A program made the translations under genes and the position numbers. The notes under the pieces were generated by a model. That model was given only the letters and a program-made list of their open reading frames with translations, ran no database searches and was not told the origin of the DNA. Positions 26,637 to 35,030 of a stretch of 64,000 bases of DNA are shown here, in pieces. The first letter of the stretch is position 1. Every line of letters starts with the position of its first letter. Origin of the DNA: Pseudomonas fluorescens (GTDB lineage Bacteria; Pseudomonadota; Gammaproteobacteria; Pseudomonadales; Pseudomonadaceae); contig NZ_LT907842.1 of the NCBI RefSeq assembly GCF_900215245.1, forward strand, positions 5,394,001 through 5,458,000, written 5' to 3'.

Positions 26637-28124
26637 TCAGCTCTTGTCCAGCTTGCCGACCAGCGACAAGGTGAACGAAGCGCCCATGTATTTGAAATGC
26701 GGCCGCACCTTGAGGCTCACGCGGTACCAGCCTGGATCGCCTTCGACGTCGTGCACCGCAATATCCGCCTGGCGCAATGGCCGACGGCTGCGCACGCCCA
26801 CGGCGGGGTTGTCCATGTCGGCGACGTATTGACGGATCCAGCCATTGAGCTCCGACTCCAGGTCGCCGCGCTCTTTCCAGGTGCCAATGTTTTCGCGCTG
26901 GATGACCTTGATGTAGTGAGCCAGGCGACTGACCACGAAGATGTAGGGCAACTGAGTGCCGAGTTTGTAGTTCAACTCCGCTTCCTTGCCTTCTTTGTCA
27001 TTGCCAAAATACTTGGGTTTCTGACAAGAGTTGGCGGAGAAGAACGCAGCATTGTCGGTGTTCTTGCGCATGGTCAGGGCAATAAAACCTTGCTCGGCCA
27101 GCTCGAATTCCCGTCGCTCGGAGATCAGCACATCGGTGGGGATTTTGGTCTGCACCTCACCCATGGCTTCGTAGTTGTAAATCGGCAAGTCGCTGACCGT
27201 ACCGCCGCCTTGCGGGCCGATGACGTTGGCACACCAGCGATACTGGGCGAAGCTGTCGGACAACCGGCTGGCAAACGCGAAGGCGGCATTGCCCCACAGG
27301 AAGTCGTGGTTGCTGGTGTTCACGCTTTCGTTGTAGCGGAACTTTCTGACGGGCACCGTCTCTTCCCCGTAAGGTGTGCGCAGCAGGAAGTGCGGCAACG
27401 TCAGCCCCACAAACCGCGAGTCTTCACTCTCGCGAAACGCATTCCACTTGATGAACTGTGGACCTTCGAACACGGCTTGCAGGTCTTTCAGGTTGGGCAG
27501 CTGGGAAAAACTCTCGACGCCAAAGAACTGCGGGCCCGCCGCTGCGATGAAGGGCGTGTGCGACATCGTCGATACGGCAGCGATGGACTGCAGCAGCTTG
27601 ATGTCCTGCGAACCAGGGTTGAACTCGTAATTGCCGATGATGGCGCCGAATGGCTGGCCGCCGAACTGTCCGAACTCTGCGCTGTAAACCGCCTTGTAGA
27701 GACCCGAGCGCGTGATCTCCGGGGCGTCTTCAAAGTCGTCCAGCAACTTTTGCTTGGACACACTGAGCATTTCCAGGCGGTTGTTTTCACGAAAATCGGT
27801 ACGGTCGACCAAAAATTTCAACGAACGCCATGACGCTTCGAGTGCCTGGAAACGCTCATCGTGCAAAATAGCGTCGACTTGACGGCACAGCTTGGCGTCC
27901 AACGCTGCAATCATGTCGTCGATCAGGTTGGCGCTGACTTTTTCTACCGCGCGGCTGGGTTCCAGCAACTGGGCGACAAACGCCTCAAGGCCTTGACGCG
28001 TCACCGCGTAGGCCTCGTCGCCAGGTTTTATTCGCGCGGTATGGATCAATTGATCGAGTAGCGAACCCTCCTGGTGCGTGGTAGATACTTGCGTGGCCGG
28101 GTTTTGCGTTGCTTCTTGGCTCAT
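26637..28124 (-). CDS. tssC: T6SS sheath large subunit TssC
   Basis: 495-residue contractile sheath protein (VipB/ImpD family). The ATG at 28124 has GGAG 8 bases upstream. The N-terminus holds SLLDQLIHTARIKPGDEAY, which resembles the helix recognised by the ClpV ATPase in other T6SS. Sheath-core features include LKFLVDRTDFRENNRLE, AIIGNYEF and the C-terminal VSLKVRPHFKYMGASFTLS. It follows tssB by 4 bases. Confidence 0.96.
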   Translation of the reverse strand: MSQEATQNPATQVSTTHQEGSLLDQLIHTARIKPGDEAYAVTRQGLEAFVAQLLEPSRAVEKVSANLIDDMIAALDAKLCRQVDAILHDERFQALEASWRSLKFLVDRTDFRENNRLEMLSVSKQKLLDDFEDAPEITRSGLYKAVYSAEFGQFGGQPFGAIIGNYEFNPGSQDIKLLQSIAAVSTMSHTPFIAAAGPQFFGVESFSQLPNLKDLQAVFEGPQFIKWNAFRESEDSRFVGLTLPHFLLRTPYGEETVPVRKFRYNESVNTSNHDFLWGNAAFAFASRLSDSFAQYRWCANVIGPQGGGTVSDLPIYNYEAMGEVQTKIPTDVLISERREFELAEQGFIALTMRKNTDNAAFFSANSCQKPKYFGNDKEGKEAELNYKLGTQLPYIFVVSRLAHYIKVIQRENIGTWKERGDLESELNGWIRQYVADMDNPAVGVRSRRPLRQADIAVHDVEGDPGWYRVSLKVRPHFKYMGASFTLSLVGKLDKS

Positions 28125-28128
28125 GGCT

Positions 28129-28626
28129 TTACTCCTTTTCCTCAACGCCCAGCTCACCGAGCAAGCGGGCACGCGAACCGTCGTCGCCAATCAATGCCTG
28201 TAATTCCTTGCGAAAGTCGGGCACGTTGCCCAGTGGGCCTTTCAACGCCTTGAGTGCATCGCGCAGGGCGATCAACCGACCGAGCTCCGGCACCTGCTCA
28301 ACCAGGGCGTCCGGTTCAAAGTCACGAATCGATTCGAACTTCAGCGTCACTGCCAGGCGTTCGTCTGGCGTCGCGTTGTCCGAGAGGCGGTTGGCGATGG
28401 ACAGTTGCAGGCTCAGGTTCTGGCCTTTGAGCACGTCGGTGAAGTTGTCTTTGTCGACGCGAATCGGTTTGAGTTCTTCGACAGGGGTCGGGTCTTCACG
28501 CAGGGTGAAGTCCCCGATCACCAGTTGCTTGAGCGGCAGCTCGACCTGTTCCTGGGCATCGCCCGTCGCAGGTTTGTAGACAATATTGACGCGCTCTTTC
28601 GGCGCGACGGAACCGTCACTTGCCAT
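28129..28626 (-). CDS. tssB: T6SS sheath small subunit TssB
   Basis: 165-residue VipA-type subunit that pairs with TssC to form the contractile sheath. Features: RVNIVYKPATGDAQEQVELP near the N-terminus, LVIGDFTLRED, then LSLQLSIANRL and RDFEPDALVEQVPEL, and a Glu-rich C-terminus. It lies 53 bases after tssA; that gap has a 6-base-pair inverted repeat (28645-28665, GCGACG/CGTCGC). Confidence 0.95.
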   Translation of the reverse strand: MASDGSVAPKERVNIVYKPATGDAQEQVELPLKQLVIGDFTLREDPTPVEELKPIRVDKDNFTDVLKGQNLSLQLSIANRLSDNATPDERLAVTLKFESIRDFEPDALVEQVPELGRLIALRDALKALKGPLGNVPDFRKELQALIGDDGSRARLLGELGVEEKE

Positions 28627-28679
28627 GGTGTTTCTCCTCAGTGAGCGACGCGCAGAGGCCGTCGCGTCTTGTCAGGGGT

Positions 28680-30194
28680 TCAGTCGGTTGGCGCGCAGGC
28701 GCTGCGCTTGCGCCAGAAACCTTCGAGGTCCAGGCGTGACAGGCGCCGTGACCATTCAGACGAATTGCTGTGCTCAAGCATCATTTCCAGCAGCGGCTTG
28801 ACCAACTCAGGCTCCCATTGCTCCAGATTGAGCTCGTCGGCGCGGGCCAGCAGGCCTTCGAGCGCGATACGCAGATCGGGGTGGGGGTCGAACCGATAAA
28901 CCAGCACGCACTGCGAGGCGCTCAGCCTGAAACGATCGCGCGCGCTGGCGGTTTGGGCGATGCAGCGCTGCAGTTCGGCTAGCCCTTCATTCAGTCGACC
29001 GTCATTGGCCATGCGCCGAGCGTCTTCGACACAGGCCTCGATAGCATCCTTGGGAGGGGCCACGGGCGTCGTCGGTGCCAGGCTTTCCAGCCACGCGCGG
29101 GTGGCACCATCGGCAAAGGGCATGCCGTCGGCAAAGTTCAGCTCAATAACCCCGGGCAAGCGGCTGACCAGCCCGTGCACCTCGTGCGCTACGGCCTGGG
29201 CAGCAGCGCACGCACCCGCCTGTAAAAGGGCGGTGTGGCTGATGCGATTAAGGTCGAGCCAAAACGGGTAGCTGCTCAGCCGCCCCTCACAGAAGCGCGC
29301 GATATCCAGCGGCTCGGCGATCTGCTGTAAACCCAGGACACTCTCGCGCAGCGTCAGGGGCGGAGAGGGCAGGCGAGTGCTTCGACCCTCGCTGGGAGGA
29401 AGCGCTTCGATGGTGATCCAGATTGCCTGGCGATTCAGCCGATAGGTCAAGGGCAGCGCCGGGCGCTGATGCAGACAGTAGGCCTGCACCGGACGCAGCG
29501 CCTCGAACACCGTTTCTACGTTGCTGATGATGGCTTCATCATCGTCCAATGCGGTCAACCTCGGGCTGATGACACTGGGCGGCGCGCCGATTGCGAGGTC
29601 GGCGAGCGCGGGCTGCGGGGCGGGCGACGCCGTGTCCGGGGCGGGTTGTTGGGTTTGGCTACGGGTTAATTGCTCCAGGCGCCGACGGACTCTGGCAAAT
29701 CTCGGGGCCTGGTCGTCCTGCGTGCGCCAGAATGCCTCGATGGCATCCCAGTCGCTGATCAAGCGCTCAGCCGCCGGTGCGTCCAACGATTCGAAAGGCT
29801 CTGTCAGCGTCTTGTCCAGCCACTCGATCAGCCATTGCGCCTGATTGCGCCGTGCGCGCAAGCGCGAAGCGGGTGGCGTCAGGGTGTGCCAATAGAGGTC
29901 GAGCATTTCTCTGAGCAGGTGGACCCCAGCGCTTAGCCCGGCCATTGCGCGCAACCGCGTCCAGGCACACAGCAGCCATATGGCGACACTGAGGTCTTTA
30001 CCTTCAGACTTGAGAATGCCCTCGCAGAGTGTCGACAACCGCTGCCAATCCACCGCTTCAAGCACATGGATATTATTGAGCTTGTCGATCTCTGCCTGAG
30101 CCGCAGCAAACGCATCCCCGTCGCGAGGGTTGTGACCCGCCGGGTACTGCTCATTGATGGGACAAGCCCCCAACTGATCCTGGTCACCGTGCAT
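28680..30194 (-). CDS. tssA: T6SS assembly-cap protein TssA
   Basis: 504-residue protein that organises baseplate and sheath growth. The N-terminal ImpA-type domain (about 10-170) has PAGHNPRDGDAFAAAQAEID, DWQRLSTLCEGIL and SVAIWLLCAWTRL. A linker with QTQQPAPD follows, and the C-terminal VasJ-type domain (about 235-495) ends in WRKRSACAPTD. It is the first gene of the T6SS block, so the operon promoter should lie upstream of 30194. Confidence 0.92.
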   Translation of the reverse strand: MHGDQDQLGACPINEQYPAGHNPRDGDAFAAAQAEIDKLNNIHVLEAVDWQRLSTLCEGILKSEGKDLSVAIWLLCAWTRLRAMAGLSAGVHLLREMLDLYWHTLTPPASRLRARRNQAQWLIEWLDKTLTEPFESLDAPAAERLISDWDAIEAFWRTQDDQAPRFARVRRRLEQLTRSQTQQPAPDTASPAPQPALADLAIGAPPSVISPRLTALDDDEAIISNVETVFEALRPVQAYCLHQRPALPLTYRLNRQAIWITIEALPPSEGRSTRLPSPPLTLRESVLGLQQIAEPLDIARFCEGRLSSYPFWLDLNRISHTALLQAGACAAAQAVAHEVHGLVSRLPGVIELNFADGMPFADGATRAWLESLAPTTPVAPPKDAIEACVEDARRMANDGRLNEGLAELQRCIAQTASARDRFRLSASQCVLVYRFDPHPDLRIALEGLLARADELNLEQWEPELVKPLLEMMLEHSNSSEWSRRLSRLDLEGFWRKRSACAPTD

Positions 30195-30373
30195 AGTTCG
30201 TTTGCCTTCTACTGCCTGCTTAAAGGAGTCGTGCGCAGGCCCGAGGCAATACGCGAAGGGCCTGGGGCTTGACGACTAAGCAGTACCGTAGGGGATGGGG
30301 GCGAATCATCCCATCAGGTCAACACCTGAAAGCGCAGGCCAATAGTGCGCTGATTTTGGTCCGACACGGCGCC
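30195..30373. promoter_or_regulatory. Upstream region of the T6SS operon
   Basis: 179-base gap between the end of a universal stress gene and tssA, both leftward. It must hold the main T6SS promoter and perhaps a terminator. Two hairpins are visible: GATGGG/CCCATC (30294-30315, loop 10) and CAGGT-CAAC-ACCTG (30315-30328); neither has a T-tract. A TGG-CCTGCGC-TTTC stretch resembles but does not match a sigma-54 -24/-12 site (the GC at -12 is missing), so it is not called. Confidence 0.4.
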
Positions 30374-31315
30374 TCACGCTGGCTTCGTCTTGCCGATCAT
30401 CGCTTCGGGTGAAACCACCCACACACTGCAGGGCATTTTGTAGAGCAAATCCTCCACGGTATTGCTTTCCAATCGTTTCATGCCGCCGTGGTTGAGACGG
30501 CCCATCACAATGACGTCAATGTCATAGGCATAGGCATAACTGGAAAGCACTTTGGCCGGGCTGCCCATGATCATGCGTTGGTGTTCCGGCGCAATACCGT
30601 TGCGGTCGGCGAGCGCTTGAAAGGCCTCGGCCTGTGCGTCGAAGAGGTGCTTGATCTTGCCGGGTGAGAGCAGCATCGACGCATAATCGCAGCCGTACTG
30701 TTCAGCACTGCTGGATGAAAACTCGTGCGCATAGATCACATCCAGTTCGGCGTTGCAGGCACTCGCGAGCCTGCCGGCTTCCTGGACGAGCCGATCGTTA
30801 AAAGCTTTGTATCGATCATCTTGGTGGAACGGGTTGACCGCCGCGACGATTTTGCGTGGCAAGGCATTGGTCATATGGCTGACAAAGTGCAGGGGCACCG
30901 GGCATTCGCGCAGCAGATGGATATCCAGTGGCGTAAACATCAGGCGTGAGATCAGCGAGTCATGCTCGACCGCCTTAATGAGCGCCGTTATGCGCTGCAG
31001 CTTCAGGTGAATGATGATTTGCTGTAACGGCCGTTCCACCCACAGCACCTCGGTGGTGATCGCTACGCCGGTCTCGCGCAGGCTGCAGGCTTGGGCTTCA
31101 AGCCATAGACGATGCTGCTCAAGATAGCGTTGGCGCAGCTGCTTCAGCACCGGCTCCTCGAGCATGCTGACCGCCGCCAGCCCTTCCAGGTAATCAAACG
31201 CCACAATGTGCAGCGCCGCGCCCGCGGCCTTGGCCAGCGCGGCGGCGCGAGCGAATGCCGGGCTGGTTTGCAGCAGGGGCGAAACGATCAGCATGAAACG
31301 CAGTTGCTCAGACAT
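30374..31315 (-). CDS. Universal stress protein, two-domain
   Basis: 313-residue tandem UspA protein, cytoplasmic, of the type that helps pseudomonads survive energy starvation and anoxia. The first domain (about 1-150) opens LRFMLIVSPLLQTSPAFARA; the second (about 155-305) begins RKIVAAVNPFHQDDRY and has VIVMGRLNHGGMK. The second domain has GSPAKVL and VMGRLNHGG, near the GxxG-S/T ATP motif. The ATG at 31315 follows GGGAG. It lies 46 bases after the PAS-GGDEF gene, so the two may share the ANR-box promoter upstream. Confidence 0.88.
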   Translation of the reverse strand: MSEQLRFMLIVSPLLQTSPAFARAAALAKAAGAALHIVAFDYLEGLAAVSMLEEPVLKQLRQRYLEQHRLWLEAQACSLRETGVAITTEVLWVERPLQQIIIHLKLQRITALIKAVEHDSLISRLMFTPLDIHLLRECPVPLHFVSHMTNALPRKIVAAVNPFHQDDRYKAFNDRLVQEAGRLASACNAELDVIYAHEFSSSSAEQYGCDYASMLLSPGKIKHLFDAQAEAFQALADRNGIAPEHQRMIMGSPAKVLSSYAYAYDIDVIVMGRLNHGGMKRLESNTVEDLLYKMPCSVWVVSPEAMIGKTKPA

Positions 31316-31361
31316 GACAGCACTCCCGTTGATGATCACGCGCTGCAGTGTTCTTCAGGCG

Positions 31362-32264
31362 TTAACCTGCCGACGCGTGCAGCAGGCTGAAGTGGCAGGT
31401 ATTTCCGCCGCTTTTTTTGGCCTGGTACATCGCGCTGTCTGCCTGTGCGAGGAACTGTTCAATCCTGGCGCCACCCGCAGAAAACAGGCTGATGCCGACG
31501 CTGATGTACGTATTGATGCAGTGACCCTCGATCACGAAAGGCTGGTTGATCGCGGCGACCAGCTTTTCAGCCAGGGCTTCGACCTGAGCGGCTTGGTCCA
31601 TGCCGCTCACGAGAATCGCGAATTCGTCGCCGCTCAAGCGACACACCACGTCGGACCTGCGCACTGACTGGCTAAGACGTTCCGCGACCGCCACCAGTAA
31701 CTTATCGCCACACGCATGGCCCAGGGTGTCGTTAATGGACTTGAAGCGATCCAGGTCGATGAACATCAACGCCAGGGGCTGTTGTTGCCGAGTGGCTTGA
31801 TTGACTGCTTGAGTGAGCAGACTGAGGAACAGGCTGCGATTGGGCAACCCCGTCAGCGCATCGTGGAAGGCCAGTTGTTGCATGCGGATGCGGTCCTCAT
31901 CCGCGACCCGGAAGTTGTGCAGGACAGCGATAAAATGCGTCACCACTCCCTGAACATCGAATACCGGGGTAATGACCTGATTGACCTGGCAATTGGAACC
32001 GTCCTTGCGGCGCTCGATCAGTTCGCCCTGCCACGTCAGGCCCGGAATGATGGTCATCCAAAGCTCGCGATAAAACGTTGTGGTTTGTCTGCCCGAAGAC
32101 AACAGATGCGGTGTTTGACCGATCAATTCCGCCTTGGAATAGCCACTCATGAGGCAGAACGCTCTGTTGGTCCAGACGATGCACCCCGTCCTCTCGGTGA
32201 TCAATACCGGGTTGGTCGAAGCGTCCAATGCCCTCACCAATAATTGTTGGTCATTTTCGATCAT
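31362..32264 (-). CDS. PAS-GGDEF diguanylate cyclase
   Basis: 300-residue cytoplasmic protein. A PAS domain (about 5-115) has LDASTNPVLITERTGCIVWT and RRKDGSNCQVNQVITPV. The GGDEF domain (about 130-295) has HDALTGLPNRSLFLSLL and active-site RLSGDEF, in which the first Gly of GGDEF is Ser. The upstream RRSD gives an inhibitory c-di-GMP site five residues before it. The changed Gly may lower but need not abolish activity. The ATG at 32264 has GGAGG. It is divergent from a universal stress gene across two ANR-like boxes, so oxygen control is plausible. Confidence 0.85.
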   Translation of the reverse strand: MIENDQQLLVRALDASTNPVLITERTGCIVWTNRAFCLMSGYSKAELIGQTPHLLSSGRQTTTFYRELWMTIIPGLTWQGELIERRKDGSNCQVNQVITPVFDVQGVVTHFIAVLHNFRVADEDRIRMQQLAFHDALTGLPNRSLFLSLLTQAVNQATRQQQPLALMFIDLDRFKSINDTLGHACGDKLLVAVAERLSQSVRRSDVVCRLSGDEFAILVSGMDQAAQVEALAEKLVAAINQPFVIEGHCINTYISVGISLFSAGGARIEQFLAQADSAMYQAKKSGGNTCHFSLLHASAG

Positions 32265-32333
32265 GGTGCCCTCCGACGGAGCCCGTCACGCGGCAAGCGC
32301 TGGTTCAGGCTAGGGCAACGGGCAGGGCGGCGA

Positions 32334-32347
32334 TTGACCAAAATCAA
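32334..32347. promoter_or_regulatory. ANR/FNR-like box
   Basis: TTGACCAAAATCAA, a one-mismatch match to TTGAT-N4-ATCAA, between the divergent PAS-GGDEF gene and the universal stress gene at 32451. Confidence 0.7.
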
Positions 32348-32363
32348 CTTTTGCTGGCGCAAG

Positions 32364-32377
32364 CTGATAAAGATCAA
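32364..32377. promoter_or_regulatory. ANR/FNR-like box
   Basis: CTGATAAAGATCAA, one mismatch to the ANR consensus. Its centre is about 80 bases before the universal stress gene start; a -41.5 activation site would put transcription near 32412. Confidence 0.65.
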
Positions 32378-32450
32378 CTGGGTACCGAACCGGAACGCTC
32401 AACCTGAAGGCTCATTCACGTCGTGAGATGGCCGCGTGCCGAGGTGCCCC

Positions 32451-33365
32451 ATGTTGCAGACTCAGCGTTTGTTGTTGATTGCCCCTTCCTCCATGACGCG
32501 CACAGCGGCGTTTGAGCGTGCCGCTGCCCTGGCACATGCAATGCAAATGCCATTGCATATCGTGGCGTTCGATTATTTGCAGGCACTGGCGGTGGCCGGC
32601 CTGTTTGCGCCCGAGCAGATCAGCCGGGCGCGCGAAGGGTTCCTGGAAAACCACCGCAAATGGCTCGCCGAACAAGCTGAATTGATCAGCAAGCACGGGC
32701 TGAAGGTCACCAGCGAGGTGGTGTGGGTTCATCATCCTTATGAGGAGATTTTGCATTTCGTCAACGAGATGCCGCTGGCCCTGATCGTCAAGGATGCCGA
32801 GCACGTACCAACGCTCAAACGCGTGTTTTTCACACCGCTGGACTGGCAATTGCTGCGCGATTGCCCGGTACCGGTACACCTGGTCACTGATGCGTACCCA
32901 CCATTACCGCGCAAGGTGCTGGTCATCGTCGATGTGCTGCGCAGTGAAGACCAGGATGCGGTGTTTAACGACCAGATTGTGGCGGCTGCCAGCCAGTTGG
33001 CCGACCAGTGCCAGGCGCAACTTGACCTGCTGCACGTTTATGACTGGGCCGCGGTATACGCCACCGACATGGGGTACGGCGCAGTCCCCCTGGCCGAGGG
33101 GCTGTATGAAGCGCTGAACGAAGCGCAGCACGAAGCGTTTGCGTCCCTGGCCGAGCGTCAGGGCGTGCCACCTGACCGGTGTCACTTCATCGAAGGTTCA
33201 CCGCTGCTGAGTATCTGCGACTTTGCGCGTACGCACCAGAGTGACGTGATCTTCATGGGCACGGTACAGCATTGGGGGCTGGACAAACTCTTGGGCACTA
33301 CCGCCGAAAGTCTGCTGCATCAGGCGCCCTGCAGTGTCTGGGCAATCAAACCGCCGCGGGACTGA
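32451..33365 (+). CDS. Universal stress protein, two-domain
   Basis: 304-residue tandem UspA protein. It has LLLIAPSSMTRTAAFERAAA, HIVAFDYLQALAVAGLF, LDWQLLRDCPVPVHLVTDA and, in domain 2, VIFMGTVQHWGLDKLLG, so both halves are complete. The ATG at 32451 follows GAGGTG; a GTG at 32436 is an in-frame alternative. Two ANR-like boxes lie upstream. It is a close paralogue of the proteins at 30374 and 39808. Confidence 0.88.
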   Translation: MLQTQRLLLIAPSSMTRTAAFERAAALAHAMQMPLHIVAFDYLQALAVAGLFAPEQISRAREGFLENHRKWLAEQAELISKHGLKVTSEVVWVHHPYEEILHFVNEMPLALIVKDAEHVPTLKRVFFTPLDWQLLRDCPVPVHLVTDAYPPLPRKVLVIVDVLRSEDQDAVFNDQIVAAASQLADQCQAQLDLLHVYDWAAVYATDMGYGAVPLAEGLYEALNEAQHEAFASLAERQGVPPDRCHFIEGSPLLSICDFARTHQSDVIFMGTVQHWGLDKLLGTTAESLLHQAPCSVWAIKPPRD

Positions 33366-33380
33366 AACACGTCGTGTGAA

Positions 33381-33629
33381 ATGAGCCAATCCCTGCATCA
33401 GGCGTTCACTGCCCTGGCTGACCGTTACGGAGTACCGCCGCAGCGCCGCGACGTTGTGATGGGCCAGGCGGTCCCGATGATTGATGAGTTCGTCGAACAG
33501 TTCCAGGCCGATGTGGTGGTCATGGGAACCGTTCACCGGTTCGATCTCGACCGCCTGATCGGCAGTCACACAGCGCGCGCGTTGTATTCGGTGCCGGGCA
33601 GCATTCTGGCGATCAGCCTAACGCCTTGG
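33381..33629 (+). pseudogene. Truncated universal stress protein (C-terminal half only)
   Basis: 83 codons similar to the end of the preceding universal stress protein: [18 protein letters not shown] and [20 protein letters not shown] line up with ASLAERQGVPP and VIFMGTVQHWGLDKLLG. The first domain and the start of the second are missing. It begins 15 bases after the complete copy. The frame runs on without a stop into the lipoprotein gene, but an ANR-like box and the lipoprotein's own start lie between, so it is read here as a remnant of a tandem duplication, not as a fusion. Confidence 0.7.
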
Positions 33630-33644
33630 ACGGCAGTGGGTTTG

Positions 33645-33658
33645 TTGATAAAGATCAG
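33645..33658. promoter_or_regulatory. ANR/FNR-like box
   Basis: TTGATAAAGATCAG, one mismatch to the ANR consensus. Its centre is about 71 bases upstream of the lipoprotein start at 33723, compatible with a -41.5 activator site. Confidence 0.65.
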
Positions 33659-33722
33659 AGGCCGTGCCGACCAACGCCAGATACTGGGCCGGTACTCAAC
33701 TCATTTGAACCACGGGACAACC

Positions 33723-33977
33723 ATGAACAAATACCTTTGCACTTCATTGCTGGCACTGTCGTTGGCAATGTCTGCCGGTTGCAGTCATCAACATGCCAAA
33801 GAGCTGGAGGCTCGCCTGGATGGCGCGGAAAACAATGCTGCCAGCGCGCGACTGCGGGCGGATGAAGCCTACATCAAGGCTGAAAAAGCCGCGGCGGCAG
33901 CTGACCAGGCACAACGGACTGCCGATGAGGCCAATGCGCGGGCTATTCGGATGCTTGAGAAAGCGACCCGCAAATAA
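33723..33977 (+). CDS. Lpp/OprI-like alanine-zipper lipoprotein
   Basis: 84-residue outer-membrane lipoprotein precursor. Signal peptide [20 protein letters not shown] has lipobox SAGC (Cys20). The mature part is a heptad-repeat helix rich in Ala, Asp and Arg ([20 protein letters not shown]), ending in KATRK, whose C-terminal lysine could join peptidoglycan as in Lpp. It resembles the major lipoprotein OprI but is a separate copy in an ANR-box context. The start is the internal ATG at 33723 because the signal peptide begins there. Confidence 0.9.
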   Translation: MNKYLCTSLLALSLAMSAGCSHQHAKELEARLDGAENNAASARLRADEAYIKAEKAAAAADQAQRTADEANARAIRMLEKATRK

Positions 33978-34079
33978 GCATCTCTGCCTGGTTTGAACCG
34001 GGACCGACTGAAACAGGGCAGGCGTATTCATGGGCACTGATTCCATGCCTGCCACCGATCACCCGACTATTTCCCGGCG

Positions 34080-34118
34080 CGCCCCGCGATGAGCCGTTGG
34101 CCTGAACATCGCGGGGCG
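34080..34118. terminator. Strong hairpin between convergent genes
   Basis: Perfect 12-base-pair inverted repeat, CGCCCCGCGATG (34080-34091) and CATCGCGGGGCG (34107-34118), loop 15. It lies between the lipoprotein and the convergent acetyltransferase (5 bases from its stop). No T-tract, so it may act as a bidirectional or Rho-assisted terminator. Confidence 0.6.
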
Positions 34119-34123
34119 GGCGA

Positions 34124-34687
34124 TCACAAGTGCAGGCGATGAATGACCTGGCGGGAATCTTCCGGATCATGGTGTGTCTCGAACCCCAAGGCACTGGCCA
34201 GATCGCGCATTGCGGTGTTTTCGGCGGAATCGACCGAGTACATCTGGGTAAAGCCATTCCTGCGTGCCGCCTGGATCAAATGCTTCATGAGGTGTGTGCC
34301 TAACCCCAGGTGCGTCCATTCATCGGCGACGGTGATCGCGCACTCACACGTCTGTTTGCCGGTGGCCGCATAACGGCTGACGCCGATCTCGATCAACTCG
34401 CCGTTTTCATGGGTGAGCGCGACATAGGCCATGCGTTGTGCGTTATCGGTGTCCATCAACTGATCGAGCATTGCTGTACTCGGTTCATTGATCTGCGCGA
34501 GAAAGCGCATATGTCGCGACTCGGGAGACAGGCGCTGGATAAACGCGTACTCGCGATCACGATCTTTTTCCGTCAGCGGGCGGATCAGTACGTGGCGACC
34601 GTCTTTGAGCGATTCGATCCAATACTGGCCGGCCACTTTGGCGTAGATATCGACGGCGCGGTCGTTGTGTGCTTTGACAGTTTGCAT
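34124..34687 (-). CDS. GNAT-family N-acetyltransferase
   Basis: 187-residue acetyltransferase. It has the GNAT acetyl-CoA motif region (WTHLGLGTHLMKHLIQAARR) and a preceding beta strand CECAITVADEW, with RPLTEKDRDREYAFIQRLSP near the N-terminus, typical of the GNAT domain in protein-acetylating enzymes of stress regulons. The ATG at 34687 follows GGAGGATCACCCC. A perfect palindrome similar to an ANR box lies about 90 bases upstream. The substrate is unknown. Confidence 0.85.
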   Translation of the reverse strand: MQTVKAHNDRAVDIYAKVAGQYWIESLKDGRHVLIRPLTEKDRDREYAFIQRLSPESRHMRFLAQINEPSTAMLDQLMDTDNAQRMAYVALTHENGELIEIGVSRYAATGKQTCECAITVADEWTHLGLGTHLMKHLIQAARRNGFTQMYSVDSAENTAMRDLASALGFETHHDPEDSRQVIHRLHL

Positions 34688-34772
34688 GGGGTGATCCTCC
34701 ATCCGGTTCCGATCGGCGCGCCGTGAATTAACCGCGCGGGCCATTCCTTTTACGTCGATGGCGCGGCGTGAT

Positions 34773-34788
34773 GCTGATCTGGATCAGC
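34773..34788. promoter_or_regulatory. ANR-box-like palindrome upstream of the GNAT gene
   Basis: GCTGATCTGGATCAGC: arms CTGAT and ATCAG around CTGG, two outer bases off the TTGAT-N4-ATCAA consensus. Its centre is about 93 bases before the GNAT start. Confidence 0.5.
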
Positions 34789-34826
34789 AACCCGTGAGGC
34801 GGGCGCGTAAAGTCGTAGTAGGCGCG

Positions 34827-35021
34827 TCAACGCACCAGGACGATTGCGCCGTTGAATCCACCGGCGCGCAGCTGCGCCAGGGCCTGATGGGCATCGTCGA
34901 GCGCAAATCAGGTGACATCGCAGTGCAAGAGGGTGTGCTGTTGCTCTGTGAAGAACGCGGTACCGTCGCCTCGAGTGAGGTTGGCCACCGAACGAATGCT
35001 GCGCTCGCCCACAGCCGCCGG
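34827..35021 (-). pseudogene. Zinc alcohol dehydrogenase C-terminal remnant
   Basis: Reading leftward, the frame gives GERSIRSVANLTRGDGTAFF, an in-frame TGA stop, then FALDDAHQALAQLRAGGFNG and AIVLVR, which match the C-terminus of zinc-dependent alcohol dehydrogenases (the SVANLTR motif and the final ALDDA helix with AIVLV strand). The N-terminal catalytic domain is absent. It is the decayed end of a gene lost between the GNAT gene and the FNR paralogue. Confidence 0.75.
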
Positions 35022-35030
35022 TAAGGAGCG

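Noticed and set aside
30195..30373. Sigma-54 (-24/-12) promoter for the T6SS operon
   Set aside because: The best candidate (TGG then TTTC with 10-base spacing) lacks the conserved GC at -12.
33381..33977. A single 198-residue USP-lipoprotein fusion
   Set aside because: A lipoprotein signal peptide and its own start at 33723 lie in the second part, with an ANR box between the two segments, so two units are more likely.
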